Notes: generated from the letters alone by a model not told the origin. Positions 1 through 10,338 are shown, counted from the stretch's first letter. The stretch: 64,000 bases of DNA from Bacteroidota bacterium (GCA_016706595.1 JADJJH010000010.1:1-64000), one strand, 5' to 3'. A program made the numbers and translations.

Positions 1-777
1 AATACCAATCAACCTTTCACCCAAGGGTAAAATTAATAAACAGAACTTAAATCTATCTTCTCGAATTGCAATGATGCCTATGAGCTTGATTATTGTATTC
101 TTTTAAGGTGGTAATATTTTGATAGGTTTAAATGAAACTAAACTAAATGTTCCAGATACAAAAAAGTATCTTGGATCTTTCCTGTACTAATAATATTATA
201 TCAATGTTCAATGCTTGAGCAAACTTGTACCACTTAACGAATTTATCAAAACTTCCATCTGTTTTTTGTCGTATCTGTTAAAAGCTTTGTCCTAAGAAGT
301 TTATTACTAGTCCTAAGTTATTATTAAGAGCGATTGCTCATTACTAAATACTCAAAATAATAAGGAGTAATAGCAAAAGAGGGTAATTTTTTATTCTTTC
401 CCTTATAACCAAAATTGTGGTGAAGAAATTGAAATTCTATAGTTGCTTCCCCTAGCTTTACCGGGTGAGATATATCCATCGTTTTGTCCATTGGTTGAAA
501 TATTATTGTCATAATAAAATGTGTTCAGGATTTTATTTTGATATAGGTAGTGAGTTTATCAGTTAATAATCTGAATACTGATAAGTACCTGATAATGAGA
601 TAAGCAAATTTTGTAAGTCCCTAAAGAATGTCATATTAGCCTTTATGCCTGGGCTAATTCTATTTGTCCTTTTTTCCGAATTGTTGAGTTATCGTATCAT
701 AAAATTGAAGTTTTGATACTCAATAAAAGCAGAAATTGAATAGGTATTATAGAATCTAGATTTTGAAGTTGGGTTAA
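1..777. other. Gene-poor AT-rich stretch
   Basis: I see no convincing gene here. The longest open frame, 62 codons on the minus strand at 324-512, has no recognisable domain and sits among many stops. The stretch is very AT-rich and may contain decayed genes, like the block immediately to its right. Confidence 0.5.
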
Positions 778-1140
778 TTAAGAGTCAAAACCCATGATAG
801 TCCGAATTCTAGCGAAGGAGGAATAATTGGTTTTGCAGAGTTGAATATGAGTGTCGATTTTATTGTTATTGACAATGTTTCCTACTAATAAAAGAACTTT
901 GGATTTTGCCATTGTATAAACAGTATCATTAGTAGCATCATATACTACATAATATAATTTTTTATAGAGAATTTCTAATCGGCGTAGTAATACCCTACAT
1001 TATTTGATGATAGTTGAGGCTGGACAGGTTGTCGTGGGAACCCCAAATAAAAGTTGCCCTTTTGAATCAGTTATTACATCTTGCCCGCAAGTACTGGCAA
1101 AGAATAATAAAAAGATTTTCGTTAAAGTAGTATTTTTCAT
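778..1140 (-). pseudogene. Decayed small exported protein gene
   Basis: On the minus strand an ATG at 1140 opens a peptide with a hydrophobic start followed by a Cys (MKNTTLTKIFLLFFASTCG), resembling a signal or lipoprotein leader. The frame stops after about 46 codons, but readable sequence continues in two other frames down to the stop at 778, with at least two frameshifts. The family was not recognised. It is most simply a remnant of a small exported protein. Confidence 0.35.
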
Positions 1141-1319
1141 AAATATGTTTATTTTGAACTCATTTTGCATTTCATACTATTTCAATAATCTTGAAAAAGT
1201 ATCAGATTATCCTTCATTTCTTTATCTCTACCCATTTCTTTGTCCTTAGGCAAGAGTAATTTTAAAATTCTTTGTTTACTAAGTATTTCTACTTAATTCA
1301 TTTAAGTATTAACTCTGTC

Positions 1320-2035
1320 AATACATCCGGTAAAGGAGCCTTCAGCTGCGCGTGGGTGTTCCGAAAACCCTTTCGGAACTGTAGTTAGTATGCAATACGA
1401 GCCGACAAGAAACTTCCGAAATAGAATGAAGGAAGGTGAGCCCTCTACAAGAGGTAAACAATTAAAAGCATACAAAGTTTGAAGAACATCATTTAGTAAA
1501 TAAATGCTGAAAACTTTGTAGACGAATTGTTTACTCCATAGGCATACTTTTAAAAATCAAATCTTACTCAAAAGGATGCAACTATGCAAGAGCAAGCCTG
1601 TCCTCTAAACGAAACTATGAGTTCAAGAGGACGGGTGCATCATCGCAGTCGCAGTGGGGATAGCCGGCTCGCCTATACTGGGAGCGAGTGGATGAAAAGG
1701 TATATGAGGGAACGACTCCCAGACAAGCGGAGCTATGTGGAATGAGTATGAAAGGGGTATGTATTCTTCATAAGGAATAGAGAAGTAAAGTATTGTGTGT
1801 TGGCTTCTATTCCCATGAATGAATACATGTTTTGGACGAATGAAACAAGCAGAGCGAAGTATGCAAAAGGAGTGGACGAATATTTCTTTTCAGACAAAAG
1901 AGCTCCCCGAACAAAGTAAGCGTGAGAAGCAAATATGGTGACAAACTTATGTAGTAACCCGAAAGGTACTGAAGGGCTAAAGTTGAAATGCGATACCATC
2001 CTGTATTGCAACTTCAGTATCGCATTTGATCTTTA
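1320..2035 (+). ncRNA. Candidate large structured RNA, about 700 nt
   Basis: About 700 bases without a plausible gene, visibly richer in G and C than both flanks and dense in complementary arms: GTTCCGAAA with TTTCGGAAC (about 1359-1380), nested arms GTAAACAATT/AATTGTTTAC and ACAAAGTTT/AAACTTTGT (about 1454-1533), GATGCA/TGCATC enclosing CTGTCCTCT/AGAGGACGG (about 1575-1642), a long hairpin around 1758-1829, and a perfect 11-bp 3' stem AAATGCGATAC/GTATCGCATTT (1986-1996 with 2017-2027). The plus strand is inferred from the 3' hairpin followed by T-rich sequence. Size, elaborate pairing and position in a mobile region recall giant ornate RNAs such as GOLLD or ROOL, or an ORF-less group II intron. 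I cannot assign a class: no clear domain V was seen. Confidence 0.5.
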
Positions 2036-2329
2036 GGTTTGGCGCCGTATTTGCCGAGCCTTACTTTGAGAGACCATTTTACCGGACTATAAATTCAAAT
2101 AAAATCATTCAGTTAATCTTGTTTAAGCGTAAAATTTTAAAGTGGGTTTAAATTAATGAATTCAAATTTAAATTCAATTGGATTATGTTGATTGTCTAAA
2201 AAAAACTACTTTTATAGAAATCCAATGGATATTCACTTAAGTGCGATTAATTGATTAAATCAAAATACATTAAATAAATAATATTTCACTTTCAAGAATA
2301 GACTGAGGCAATTGGTTTATTTCATAAAA

Positions 2330-2951
2330 ATGATTGACAATATAACAAGTAGAACTACTGAAAAGGAACTTGAAGTACTCTTGAAGCAATATGATTCTGT
2401 TCGAGCTGAAATCAATTTGGAAACTACTGTTCAAAACAACATTATTAATTATTCAATTGCCTTAATTGCAGCATCTTTCTAGTAGTTGGCTTCAAAATAG
2501 ATGACAAGACCCTCTTTATAGAAAAATATCCAATTACTTTACTTCTTATTTCTATCTTTCAGGTCTTTATAACCTGGTCAGCATTGGAGGCAGAATTTGC
2601 CATACACGAACTGAGATCATTATTCATCAGACGTTAAGTGAACAAATAAAAAATAATATTGATTCAAAATTGAAATCAGAATATTTTAAAATGGAAATAG
2701 CCTTGAATTATCGAAGTAACAAAGTACGTTCAATAATTCGAGGGGTTCTTGTTTCAGCTAAATTTATGATACCATATATTCATGGCTTAATGATGTTTTC
2801 TGTTTTCTGCCATTCTTTTAGTTCATTTACTCAGCTAAACACACTTACAATTTTAATATTTTTTGTGAATAGTGTTTTGTTGGCTTCTGTCCCGATTGCC
2901 TCAATAATTCATATTAATTTTGTGACAACATATTATGACAAAAAGCCATGA
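2330..2951 (+). pseudogene. Frameshifted integral membrane protein
   Basis: The ATG at 2330 opens a 50-residue stretch beginning MIDNITSRTTEKELEVLLKQ, with a soluble helical start and the beginning of a membrane segment, which stops near 2482. The same protein continues in a second frame to about 2635 (a membrane segment, then an Ala/Glu-rich helix) and in a third frame from about 2630 to 2951 (two more membrane segments). Joined, it is about 205 residues with roughly four transmembrane helices. The family was not recognised. The final codons overlap the ATG of the next gene by four bases (ATGA), so the two were probably translationally coupled. Confidence 0.45.
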
Positions 2952-3532
2952 GGATATTTAAAATGATGATATTAATTACAATATGTTTTGTTATTGCATT
3001 TCTTTGTTCAGCTTTTTTAAGTGGCAGAAGTAACAGAAGTTATCAAGTAATGGATTCAAGCAATAAAATTATGCTTCCTTCAGGTACACTAACCTTGCAC
3101 GAATTTGCTTCAAAGTTCAAGCCAATTCTTTATTCTAGTCCTAAGTTTCATCCCCAAACTATTTTATGGACTTGGTATGAAGTAGTAGAAAAAAATGACT
3201 ATTATGATATAGTTTATTATCATTGTTGGGAGAATGAGATTAATCCGAATCAATCCTTCAATATCGTATATAAGATTTTTCGGACAGTCTATTTTGGTTA
3301 TCCGCTTTACGACATAGAGTATTTGCAAGTGAGGATAAGTAAATCAACAGGTGAGGTGTTAAAATCAAAATATGAAACTTCAGTTGATGTCAATTATCAA
3401 CAAAGGATAGTTAAGCATTCAAGAGCTGAATTAGTTCGAGCTACAGAAGAATCATTTGTAGAAACCATTTTTGGAAAGGACGGTTCTATATTGAAAACTG
3501 ATACATTGCATGGCAAATTCAAATGTTTATAA
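2948..3532 (+). CDS. Unknown membrane-anchored protein, 194 aa
   Basis: Encodes an N-terminal hydrophobic segment (about residues 5-25) followed by a roughly 165-residue hydrophilic domain rich in Tyr and Trp, consistent with an anchored extracytoplasmic domain. The start overlaps the preceding membrane-protein gene by four bases. The end overlaps the next small ORF in another frame, so the true product may be longer if a frameshift separates them. No family recognised; probably the second member of a two- or three-gene membrane module. Confidence 0.45.
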   Translation: MRIFKMMILITICFVIAFLCSAFLSGRSNRSYQVMDSSNKIMLPSGTLTLHEFASKFKPILYSSPKFHPQTILWTWYEVVEKNDYYDIVYYHCWENEINPNQSFNIVYKIFRTVYFGYPLYDIEYLQVRISKSTGEVLKSKYETSVDVNYQQRIVKHSRAELVRATEESFVETIFGKDGSILKTDTLHGKFKCL

Positions 3533-3725
3533 TAACATTTGTGAAAGCGAATTGAGAGAACTTACTGATAGAGATTACAGAAAGTATAAGTTTTGTAGAA
3601 AGAGTCAGGGGGATTATAAAACTAAAAGTAGTATTTTTATATTGTCTTCTTTTACTGTAATGATATTTGGTTTTATATTTCTGTCTTTTACAATGCTATT
3701 TAAAAAGAAGATTAACCTACAATAG
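3510..3725 (+). CDS. Small single-helix membrane ORF, 71 aa
   Basis: This frame overlaps the previous ORF by 23 bases and ends in one strong transmembrane segment (about residues 43-65) with a Lys-rich tail. It could be a separate small membrane protein or the frameshifted C-terminus of the upstream gene, which would give that protein a membrane helix at both ends. Frameshifts are common in this part of the window, so the second reading is plausible. Confidence 0.3.
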   Translation: MANSNVYNNICESELRELTDRDYRKYKFCRKSQGDYKTKSSIFILSSFTVMIFGFIFLSFTMLFKKKINLQ

Positions 3726-3785
3726 TGATTGAATTCTGTTTCGTACTATTTCTTAACTGCCCATATTGAATTCTACAATTTATAA

Positions 3786-5076
3786 TTATGAGGGATTGAA
3801 AAGTGTATCTTGTTTCCTTTGGTATGGTTGAAATAATTTTCGTTCTTGCTTCAACCCTCCATATCTTTTTCTCGAATAGGCAATGACTTCATTCTTTACA
3901 AATGTCTTTGGAAAGGTAAGTGGATTAGTCACTGCTGAGAATGGCTGAGAAATAGTTCCATCAATGAGCAGTTTGATATATATCGCATATTGTGGAAGCA
4001 TGGATAAATCATCTTTGGTAAATGTTGGATAAAATTCATGCTCTATAGTTTCAGCATCCTCTGTACCGATTCTAAAAGTAATTAGTGTCCCTACATTTCC
4101 GAAAATAGCTTTTCGAATATCCTCGTGCAACTGGTCAAGGAACTGATGAGTTAGGAATAATGATAATCCATATTTTCTACTTTCAGAAAGTATGTCAGCA
4201 AATGATAAAGTCACAAATGAATGCATTTCATCAATGTATAAATAGTAAGGTGTTCTTTCATGAATATGTCTCTTTGCTCTTTCAAGGGAAGCAGTTTGAA
4301 ATTGAGTAACTAATAGTGAACCAAGAAATTGTGTTCCTGCTTCACCTAATATTCCCTTTGATAGATTGACAAGCAATATCTTCTTTTCATCCATGACCTT
4401 TGAAATATCAAATGATGAAATAGAATTACCGATAATTGATCTGATAATAGGATGTGTAGAAAGGATTCCTACCTTGTTGAGTATAGGTGCAATATGTTCA
4501 TTCTTCTGTTGTGAAGAAAGTGGGTTATACTCCTTATTCCAAAAGTCATGCAGTGTATCATTGGTTACATGATTGAGGATATGAATTCTGAAATCGGTAT
4601 CGGTTAATACTGGTGTAATATCAATTAATGTAGCATGAGGGTAATATGTCAGTGAATGGATGGTGTTTCTCAGAATATGCTCCATTCTAGGCCCCCAGGA
4701 CTCGCTCCAAAGCTTTTTAAACACAGAAACGATATTAGAGGCTACTTGATACCTATTTTCTTCTTTGACCTTGTAGAGAGGATTATATGCGATTATTTGA
4801 CCTGTATCAGATGGGTTGAAGTAGATAACATCCTGTATTCTTTCCTTTGGTATATATTCTAGTATTGTATGAATCAAATCTCCATGAGGATCGAGTATTC
4901 CAACGCCTTTGCCTTGTAGTATGTCACCAATGGCCATGTTTAAAAGCAGGGTTGATTTTCCTGTTCCGGTTTTACCTATACAGTAAATATGACCGCTTCT
5001 ATCTTGTTCCTTTATTCCAAATGGATGGTTTCCTGTTTTGGTGGTTGGTTGTGCCGATGGGGGTGATATTGGACAT
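3786..5076 (-). pseudogene. TraG/VirD4-like coupling ATPase (one frameshift)
   Basis: A DNA-transfer ATPase of the type IV coupling protein kind. From the ATG at 5076 about 15 codons run in one frame; near 5028 an apparent extra base moves the reading into the frame that holds Walker A (GKTGTGKST, just before 4937) and the 383-residue body open at 3786-4937. The body begins with GILDPHGD and carries a Walker B-like YLYIDEMHSF, an SESRKYGLS segment and the motor core of the TraG/TraD C-terminal family. It would pump DNA at a conjugation pore, but no other conjugation gene is in the window. A CCCTCCCTTAT motif lies 30 nt before the ATG. The frameshift may be mutation or sequencing error. Confidence 0.7.
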
Positions 5077-5106
5077 AGCCCTATTGTAACGGATTTAGAA
5101 AGTGAA

Positions 5107-5117
5107 ATAAGGGAGGG
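5107..5117 (-). promoter_or_regulatory. Element motif before coupling ATPase gene
   Basis: On the minus strand this reads CCCTCCCTTAT, 30 nt upstream of the coupling ATPase ATG at 5076. The same motif recurs at matched distance before other genes of the accessory region. A run of nine G residues lies slightly further upstream at 5149-5157. Confidence 0.55.
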
Positions 5118-5325
5118 AATGCCAAAGTGCCAAGGAAATTAATTTTTAGGGGGGGGGAAACATCTATTAAGATATTCTAAGATTATCTAAGAGAAAAATG
5201 TTTATTTACTACTTAGACAAAAAGTAAATTTGTATTTAGAATAAATCTCTATAATAATGTATTTGATCCTTCGGGTCCTTTTCAATTTAATTACTACTGT
5301 TTTCTAACCCCACAATTTGCGACTT

Positions 5326-5885
5326 TTATTCTGTGGAATTTTCCCAATAAGTAGGATAAGTTAGATACAAAGAGGTATTACATGATAATCTAAGAGACGA
5401 AAAACCTTGTATCAATGAATGCCCAACCCACCGATCATCAATAACAATTTTGCCATTAGAAAAATTATTTAAAAGTAATAACCTTCCAATAAATTGATGC
5501 CATTGCTCATCTGTTAATAATATATCCAAATAAGCATGAAATGACCTGCCTGATTTAAATAGATAAATGTCTGCATTAAACTTATCCTGTAATTTTATTA
5601 CTGCTTCAAAAAATCATTTCACTGTCATTAGTCGAAAAAATCAATCAAAGGCACATGGTGTTTTTTCACCCACTAAAACTACAGATTGAAATGCCAGTTC
5701 TTCATTTAATTCAAGTTGCTGCAATTTTGATTCAATTTTATCAGAAAACATTTTTAAATCAATTGAACTATCAAATGATCTTTTTCTGTGAACCCTGAAC
5801 CAATTGGCTGCCCATTCACATACCTACTAAATTGAAATTTCCCAGGCTGATTAAAAGCCTTGAATTTTATCAAAAAATTCAATGG
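5326..5885 (-). pseudogene. Primase-like protein remnant (AEP-type motifs)
   Basis: Minus-strand sequence reads as one protein across several frames. The intact C-terminal part (5326-5529 plus the codons before it) contains KSGRSFHAY, like the SxH motif of archaeo-eukaryotic-type primases, followed by DDRWVGHSLIQG. Further upstream AFD and DFFD, in adjacent frames, could restore a DxD motif. Several indels fall within 60 bases near 5590-5660, so this is true decay rather than a single read error. It lies directly downstream of the dGTPase remnant, and the two may have formed one unit. The primase assignment is an inference from motifs. Confidence 0.4.
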
Positions 5886-5906
5886 AGACTTCTCTTTAAA
5901 TATTTC

Positions 5907-7370
5907 CTATATTTTAATGCCATAAAGTAAATTGTATGTTTCTATAACAAAATTATCGGTCATTCCAGATAAATAGTCAACAATTAGGTGTCCACGTAGA
6001 ATCCATTCTTTCTGTTTACGAACATCTTCATCCTGTTCAGAACTCACAAGATAAGCATAGTCATATTTATATGCATCAACATATTTTTGAGGAAGCCTGT
6101 TGAATAACCGCCATTCTAAATCAAAGCCAGTACCAACAACCTTATTTAAATCTTTAGAGTCTACTAAATTGTTAAATTTTTCAATACTCAACTCAAGTAT
6201 TGATTTATACTTGTCTAAGATTCCATAAATTGCATGGAAGCCTGCTAACTCTTTATTTTCAGCCTCTTTCGAGCGAAATATAGGTATTTTCTAGATAAAT
6301 TTTAATACATTTCAAGAACTTGCCCTCACAAGAATCCTTATCAATTAATTCAGAAAGAGTACCTTCAATTATATCTTTATGTTTGTTAAAATATCTTGAA
6401 ATGACATGAAGTATCAACCATCTAATTACAGAAATTTTGAGCGCGAAGAAATCTGATTTGGTTTTTTTATCAATGATTAATTCGTTGAAAGGAATGTCAT
6501 TATCCTTGCCAAAAACAATTTTACATTCTTCATATAATTTATCAAAAAAGTAAGGTGAAGTTATGATTTGTTTTTCAACACCATCTTCTATGTCACTTAA
6601 GCAGTATGAAATATCATCTGCAGCCTCCATTATATAGGCAAGTGGGAATCTTCCATTAATTTTCAAATATGATTTTATTTCATTTACTTTTTTTTCCTCT
6701 GTATAAAAATAAGCAGATTTCTTATATAGATGTTGGGTTTTATCTATCGTCGATGGTGAAGCAAGATATGGGGGGCTGATACATGATGCAATTTGTGAAA
6801 ACGTTAGATTTGGTCCAACATCATTAAATTGGTTTAGAATATCTTGAAGTTTAATTACTATCCTTAACCTTGGGGTTACCATAAATCCTAAAATCTTTCA
6901 CCAGTTTTTCATTTATAATAGAATGGTCAATCTCTCGATCACTAATTCCTGATGATACATGATATATTGCTCTCCAATTATTTTTAAACCATGTTTTTAT
7001 TGCCTCTTCAGCAAAATGACCAAATGGTGGATTACCTATATCATGCAGCAAACAAGCGTTCTCGACAATTTTAATAAACGGCAATACTCTATCTTCCCTT
7101 AATAACTTTTCTTCAAAAGCTAATTGCAATTCTTTCGGCAATGCTGCCACCGATTGTGGCAACTTCTAATGAATGCGTAAGTCTACTTCGAACTGCTGCA
7201 TTAGTTTCTAGCGAAAAGACTTGTGCTTTTTGTTGTAGTCTTCTAAAAGGGCTTGAAAAAACAACCCTATTCTTATCACTAGCAAACTCTTCGTTTAAAG
7301 AACGAGTAGTCCTAGTAACCCCTAATCGCTTAGGATTTATTAAACGATTATATTCATCTTTAAAGTTCAT
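5907..7370 (-). pseudogene. dgt: dGTPase (HD-domain dGTP triphosphohydrolase), frameshifted
   Basis: Deoxyguanosinetriphosphate triphosphohydrolase, which cleaves dGTP to deoxyguanosine and triphosphate. Four overlapping frames join into one protein of about 487 residues: 7113-7370 (start MNFKDEYNRLINPKRLG, then SPFRRLQQKAQVF and SRLTHSLEVA), 6851-7162 (metal-binding LLHDIGNPPFGHFAE), 6259-6882 (YIMEAADDISYCLSDIED) and 5907-6191 (C-terminal domain). The His, His-Asp and distal Asp of an HD phosphohydrolase are all present. Breaks are near 7130, 6885 and 6265. dGTPases deplete dGTP and some act as antiphage defence; this genomic setting suits that role. It is probably non-functional unless the breaks are sequencing errors. 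Confidence 0.75.
6259..6882 (-). CDS. dGTPase fragment, central region
   Basis: Largest open segment of the broken dGTPase gene, about 200 residues. It includes the AADDISYCLSDIED stretch that carries the last metal-binding Asp of the HD site. The true reading enters this frame from the preceding segment near 6885 and leaves it near 6265. It has no start of its own. Confidence 0.55.
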   Translation of the reverse strand: MVTPRLRIVIKLQDILNQFNDVGPNLTFSQIASCISPPYLASPSTIDKTQHLYKKSAYFYTEEKKVNEIKSYLKINGRFPLAYIMEAADDISYCLSDIEDGVEKQIITSPYFFDKLYEECKIVFGKDNDIPFNELIIDKKTKSDFFALKISVIRWLILHVISRYFNKHKDIIEGTLSELIDKDSCEGKFLKCIKIYLENTYISLERG

Positions 7371-7377
7371 AAAATAA

Positions 7378-7864
7378 CTTATATAAAGTAGATTAACTCT
7401 TCACTTCTATAGACAATTAACTTTATAATTATAGACATTGTGTGAATAAAATCAATACAAGGTTAAGAATACAGTTTTTATCAAAGAATTAGGGTGTGCA
7501 AGATAACAATTTCTTTTTCTGTATAGAAAATGATTCTTTCTAAATATTTAAACGGCTCAAATTATCTCAAAATTGTTTGAAAACTATACTCAAGTTGACT
7601 TCTACGATATTATTTGACCCTTCTAAATAGCATATATAGTAAGCTTTACTATATTTTTGAATTCATCAGTTAAGTAATCATAGTGCCTAGTCGATTTCAT
7701 TCAATCAGTAATATCTATTAAAAATTCTGAAAGCCAACCTTTTAATTCACAAATTGCTAAATGAAGCAACAATAATTTTCGTATTTTTTATTAAAGTAAG
7801 GAAATTATATGTTCGATTGTCCCGTTTGAATGTCGAACTGAGAAATAAATACTAAAATTGCAGT
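7378..7864. other. Intergenic stretch with one strong inverted repeat
   Basis: No gene seen in this AT-rich spacer between the divergent dGTPase and REase-TPR genes. It holds a perfect inverted repeat at 7634-7654 (ATATAGTAA, three-base centre, TTACTATAT) followed by a T run, which could be an operator or a weak terminator. Confidence 0.4.
7634..7654. promoter_or_regulatory. Perfect 9-bp inverted repeat upstream of REase-TPR gene
   Basis: Arms ATATAGTAA and TTACTATAT surround a GCT centre, about 210 bases before the ATG at 7865. It may be a repressor site or a small hairpin; the sequence does not decide. Confidence 0.3.
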
Positions 7865-8115
7865 ATGGGCAACCAAATAGATAAAAGATATTTATCACTT
7901 CAATATTGGAAAAAAGTACATGAGAAGAATGGCTATGAGTTTCAGAGCTTATTTTCAGTTATCATGGAAAAGGCTAATTCTGAATTTCAGAGGGTAAGAC
8001 CTTATGGGAAGCTAGGCGATGGAGGTAATGATGGGTATATTCCTAGTGTGGGGGTATATTGCCAAATATATGCTCCAGAGAATCCTTCGGATAAAGTGCT
8101 GAGGCAGCAAAGAAG

Positions 8116-8991
8116 ATGGTAGATGATTTTAATAAATTGAAAGGCAGTGGCTGGGATCAAATTTCAAACATAAAAGAATATCATTTTGTTTTTAATGACA
8201 AGAACAACGGATTAGATAGTGTTTTAGAGTCAGCACGGGCACAATTGGTAAGCGAGAACCCTAGCATTACTTTCGACACTCTTCTGCCTCGTGAAATTGA
8301 AGGAATTTTCTTGAGCCTAAATAATGATCAACTTGTTTCCTTAGGTTTTGACGTAGACCAGAGAAAAGCACTAGAGGTTTCAAGAGAATATCTCAAGGGG
8401 ATGGAAGCAGAATTGGATAGAGGTCACGCGAACTTTGTCTATCAAACTCTAAATACTATGCGTGATATTATTTCATCCCAAGGAGATGAAGGTTTATTGC
8501 TTGATTTTGGGATTATTGAAGCTCGAACCCTCCAACATCTTGAACGGATTGAAGATGCTAAAATAGAATATGAAAGTTTATATAAGAGATATCCTACCGA
8601 TGTTCGTGCACCTCTTTATTTGGCAGAATATTATCTGAAAATTGATAACTATACCGAGAACCAAAGGCTACTAGATGAAGTAAAAGCAATTGATGCTTCT
8701 CATTGGTTATATTTATTTGAGATCTTAGTAAGAAAATTCTTTCTTAAAGAAGTCATATCTGTTACAGATATAGATACCGATTCCTTTCCAGCGGATGCCA
8801 AAATAAAATCCGACTATTATAGGATTTATGGAAATCTGCTTCAGAATAATGGAGATATGAAAAATGCGATTGCCTTTATAGAGCGAGCATTGTTCTTTAA
8901 TCCCGAAAAAATATCCAATTATGATGTAAAGATTTCGATGGCGATTAATAATCTTCCTCTGGAAGATAATGGTACTGAGAGAAAAAAATAA
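8116..8991 (+). CDS. REase-TPR protein, central TPR fragment
   Basis: An open segment of 291 codons within the larger broken gene. It encodes predicted paired helices with TPR character (for example ARTLQHLERIEDAKIEYESL and the segment with GNLLQNNGDMKNAIAFIERA). The ATG at 8116 is internal: homologous-looking sequence begins upstream in the same frame (AEAAKK). Confidence 0.5.
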   Translation: MVDDFNKLKGSGWDQISNIKEYHFVFNDKNNGLDSVLESARAQLVSENPSITFDTLLPREIEGIFLSLNNDQLVSLGFDVDQRKALEVSREYLKGMEAELDRGHANFVYQTLNTMRDIISSQGDEGLLLDFGIIEARTLQHLERIEDAKIEYESLYKRYPTDVRAPLYLAEYYLKIDNYTENQRLLDEVKAIDASHWLYLFEILVRKFFLKEVISVTDIDTDSFPADAKIKSDYYRIYGNLLQNNGDMKNAIAFIERALFFNPEKISNYDVKISMAINNLPLEDNGTERKK

Positions 8992-9075
8992 AATTGATGA
9001 AATTCTCATTGAGATTGATGAAGTAAGTGCCAAATTCAATTTATCAGGTAATATCGGTATTCGTAACAAGATTTT

Positions 9076-10338
9076 TTAAACTATAAAAAAGCCATACTTC
9101 TCTTTCAAAATGAAAATTTTGACGATTTTGCACAGGTTGTAAAAGAGATATTTTCGTCAATCTTTTCTTGTTATTTTGATAACCCTATTGAAGCTGTATT
9201 AACATCACTTCTTTCTCTAGTCGGTATTACTGATCAAGAATTTGAAAAACTCCTTGATTATATAGAAAAAGCCCGAAAACCACTTTCTGTTGAATTCGCC
9301 AAAAGATTATTCTTGCAGTTTATGGGTCAAGGTACTCTTAGCGACAATGGGAAGGAGTTCTTCTCGAAACGAAAAATGATAGCGCTTGTTGATTTGATTG
9401 ATGATATAGAGAAAAGGGATTATGAAGGATTTATTACAAAAATAAAAGACGATAACCAGTTGGCTCTTTTGGTTTGTTTCGCAACTGACCTTCCTGAATT
9501 GCGAAGGAAAATAATTGAAGCGTTACCGGATGATGAAGGTATATACAAAGACAAGCTTCGTCTTTTATTAGAAGATGATCTAGAGAATCTTGATCAAGCC
9601 ATTGAACTCCTCAGTAAAATAGATTTGTCGAAAATAGGTTATGTTGACAGTCAGAAATTTCTTTGGATTGCCAGCAAAAAGGAAGCTTGGGACTTTGTGT
9701 TAATCTTCGGAGAAAAATTATTGACTTATGAAAAGAAAGTTGAAAGAATAGTACGAACCAAACTTGATTTGTTTAATGCTAACTTTAAACTGGGTCGTTT
9801 ATTGGAAGCGGTAAAAATCGGAGAAGAAATACTCGGCACTCATGAATATATATCGTTATTAGATGATAAAAATAAAACTAGCCTCCTGAATCAAACTGTC
9901 ATAGCGCTTTTAAGGCGGAACACTTCTAATGATAATACGCAAGCTATGAATCTTATCGAAACCTATAAACATTTACTTTCCGACTTCGAAAGCAATGCCC
10001 GACTTACCGCTGAAGTATATTTGAGGCACAGTGATGCAAAATCAGCACTGGGTGCAGTTGTGCGTGGTGTAAAATTCCTCCGCAGACCATCTCCCCAAGA
10101 ATATGCAAGTTTGTTTATGGTTTTTAATACTATTGGCAATATGCTCGAACCGGAATTTGAAGTCGAAAAACATGTTGAAAAAGATAGATTTATTAAATTC
10201 AAAGAAGAAGAAGCCTGGTATTATATAGGCGAAGGAGAGTGTCTTGATGCCCAACCCATTCCAATAGAGAAGCATCATGAATATATTGGGAAGAAAATTG
10301 CTGATACTATAGTCATCTCAAATAATTATGTTTCCTAA
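9076..10338 (+). CDS. REase-TPR protein, C-terminal fragment
   Basis: The open frame runs from about 9076, well before the first ATG at 9313, so it continues the upstream protein. It is all-helical, TPR-like sequence of about 420 residues, ending inside the start of the PIN gene (11-base overlap), which implies coupled translation of the pair. Confidence 0.5.
   Translation, partial: LNYKKAILLFQNENFDDFAQVVKEIFSSIFSCYFDNPIEAVLTSLLSLVGITDQEFEKLLDYIEKARKPLSVEFAKRLFLQFMGQGTLSDNGKEFFSKRKMIALVDLIDDIEKRDYEGFITKIKDDNQLALLVCFATDLPELRRKIIEALPDDEGIYKDKLRLLLEDDLENLDQAIELLSKIDLSKIGYVDSQKFLWIASKKEAWDFVLIFGEKLLTYEKKVERIVRTKLDLFNANFKLGRLLEAVKIGEEILGTHEYISLLDDKNKTSLLNQTVIALLRRNTSNDNTQAMNLIETYKHLLSDFESNARLTAEVYLRHSDAKSALGAVVRGVKFLRRPSPQEYASLFMVFNTIGNMLEPEFEVEKHVEKDRFIKFKEEEAWYYIGEGECLDAQPIPIEKHHEYIGKKIADTIVISNNYVS

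Larger units (their letters stand above)
7865..10338 (+). pseudogene. REase-like/TPR protein, about 824 aa, three frameshifts
   Basis: One long gene read across frames. The N-terminus (7865-8096) has GYEFQSLFSVIMEKA, then GDGGNDGYI and YCQIYAPEN, the D...QxYAP layout of a PD-(D/E)xK-like nuclease fold found in defence-associated proteins. After an apparent one-base loss near 8096 the frame continues AEAAKKMVDDFNKLK and then helical, TPR-like repeats (8116-8991). Further breaks fall at a run of seven A (8982-8988) and six T (9072-9077), after which the frame is open to 10338. Its last 11 bases overlap the PIN-protein gene. Breaks at homopolymers could be read errors or slippage. Nuclease role inferred; this pairing is not one I recognise as a named system. 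Confidence 0.6.

Noticed and set aside
324..512. 62-codon minus-strand ORF
   Set aside because: No recognisable domain, promoter or conservation signal; random ORFs of this size are common in this region.
1004..1249. 81-codon plus-strand ORF
   Set aside because: It runs antisense to the decayed exported-protein gene and has no coding character.
1733..2011. 92-codon minus-strand ORF
   Set aside because: It lies inside the structured RNA candidate; its composition follows the hairpins rather than codon use.
1320..2035. tmRNA, RNase P RNA or 6S RNA
   Set aside because: None of their conserved blocks could be seen, and the size and pairing pattern do not fit.
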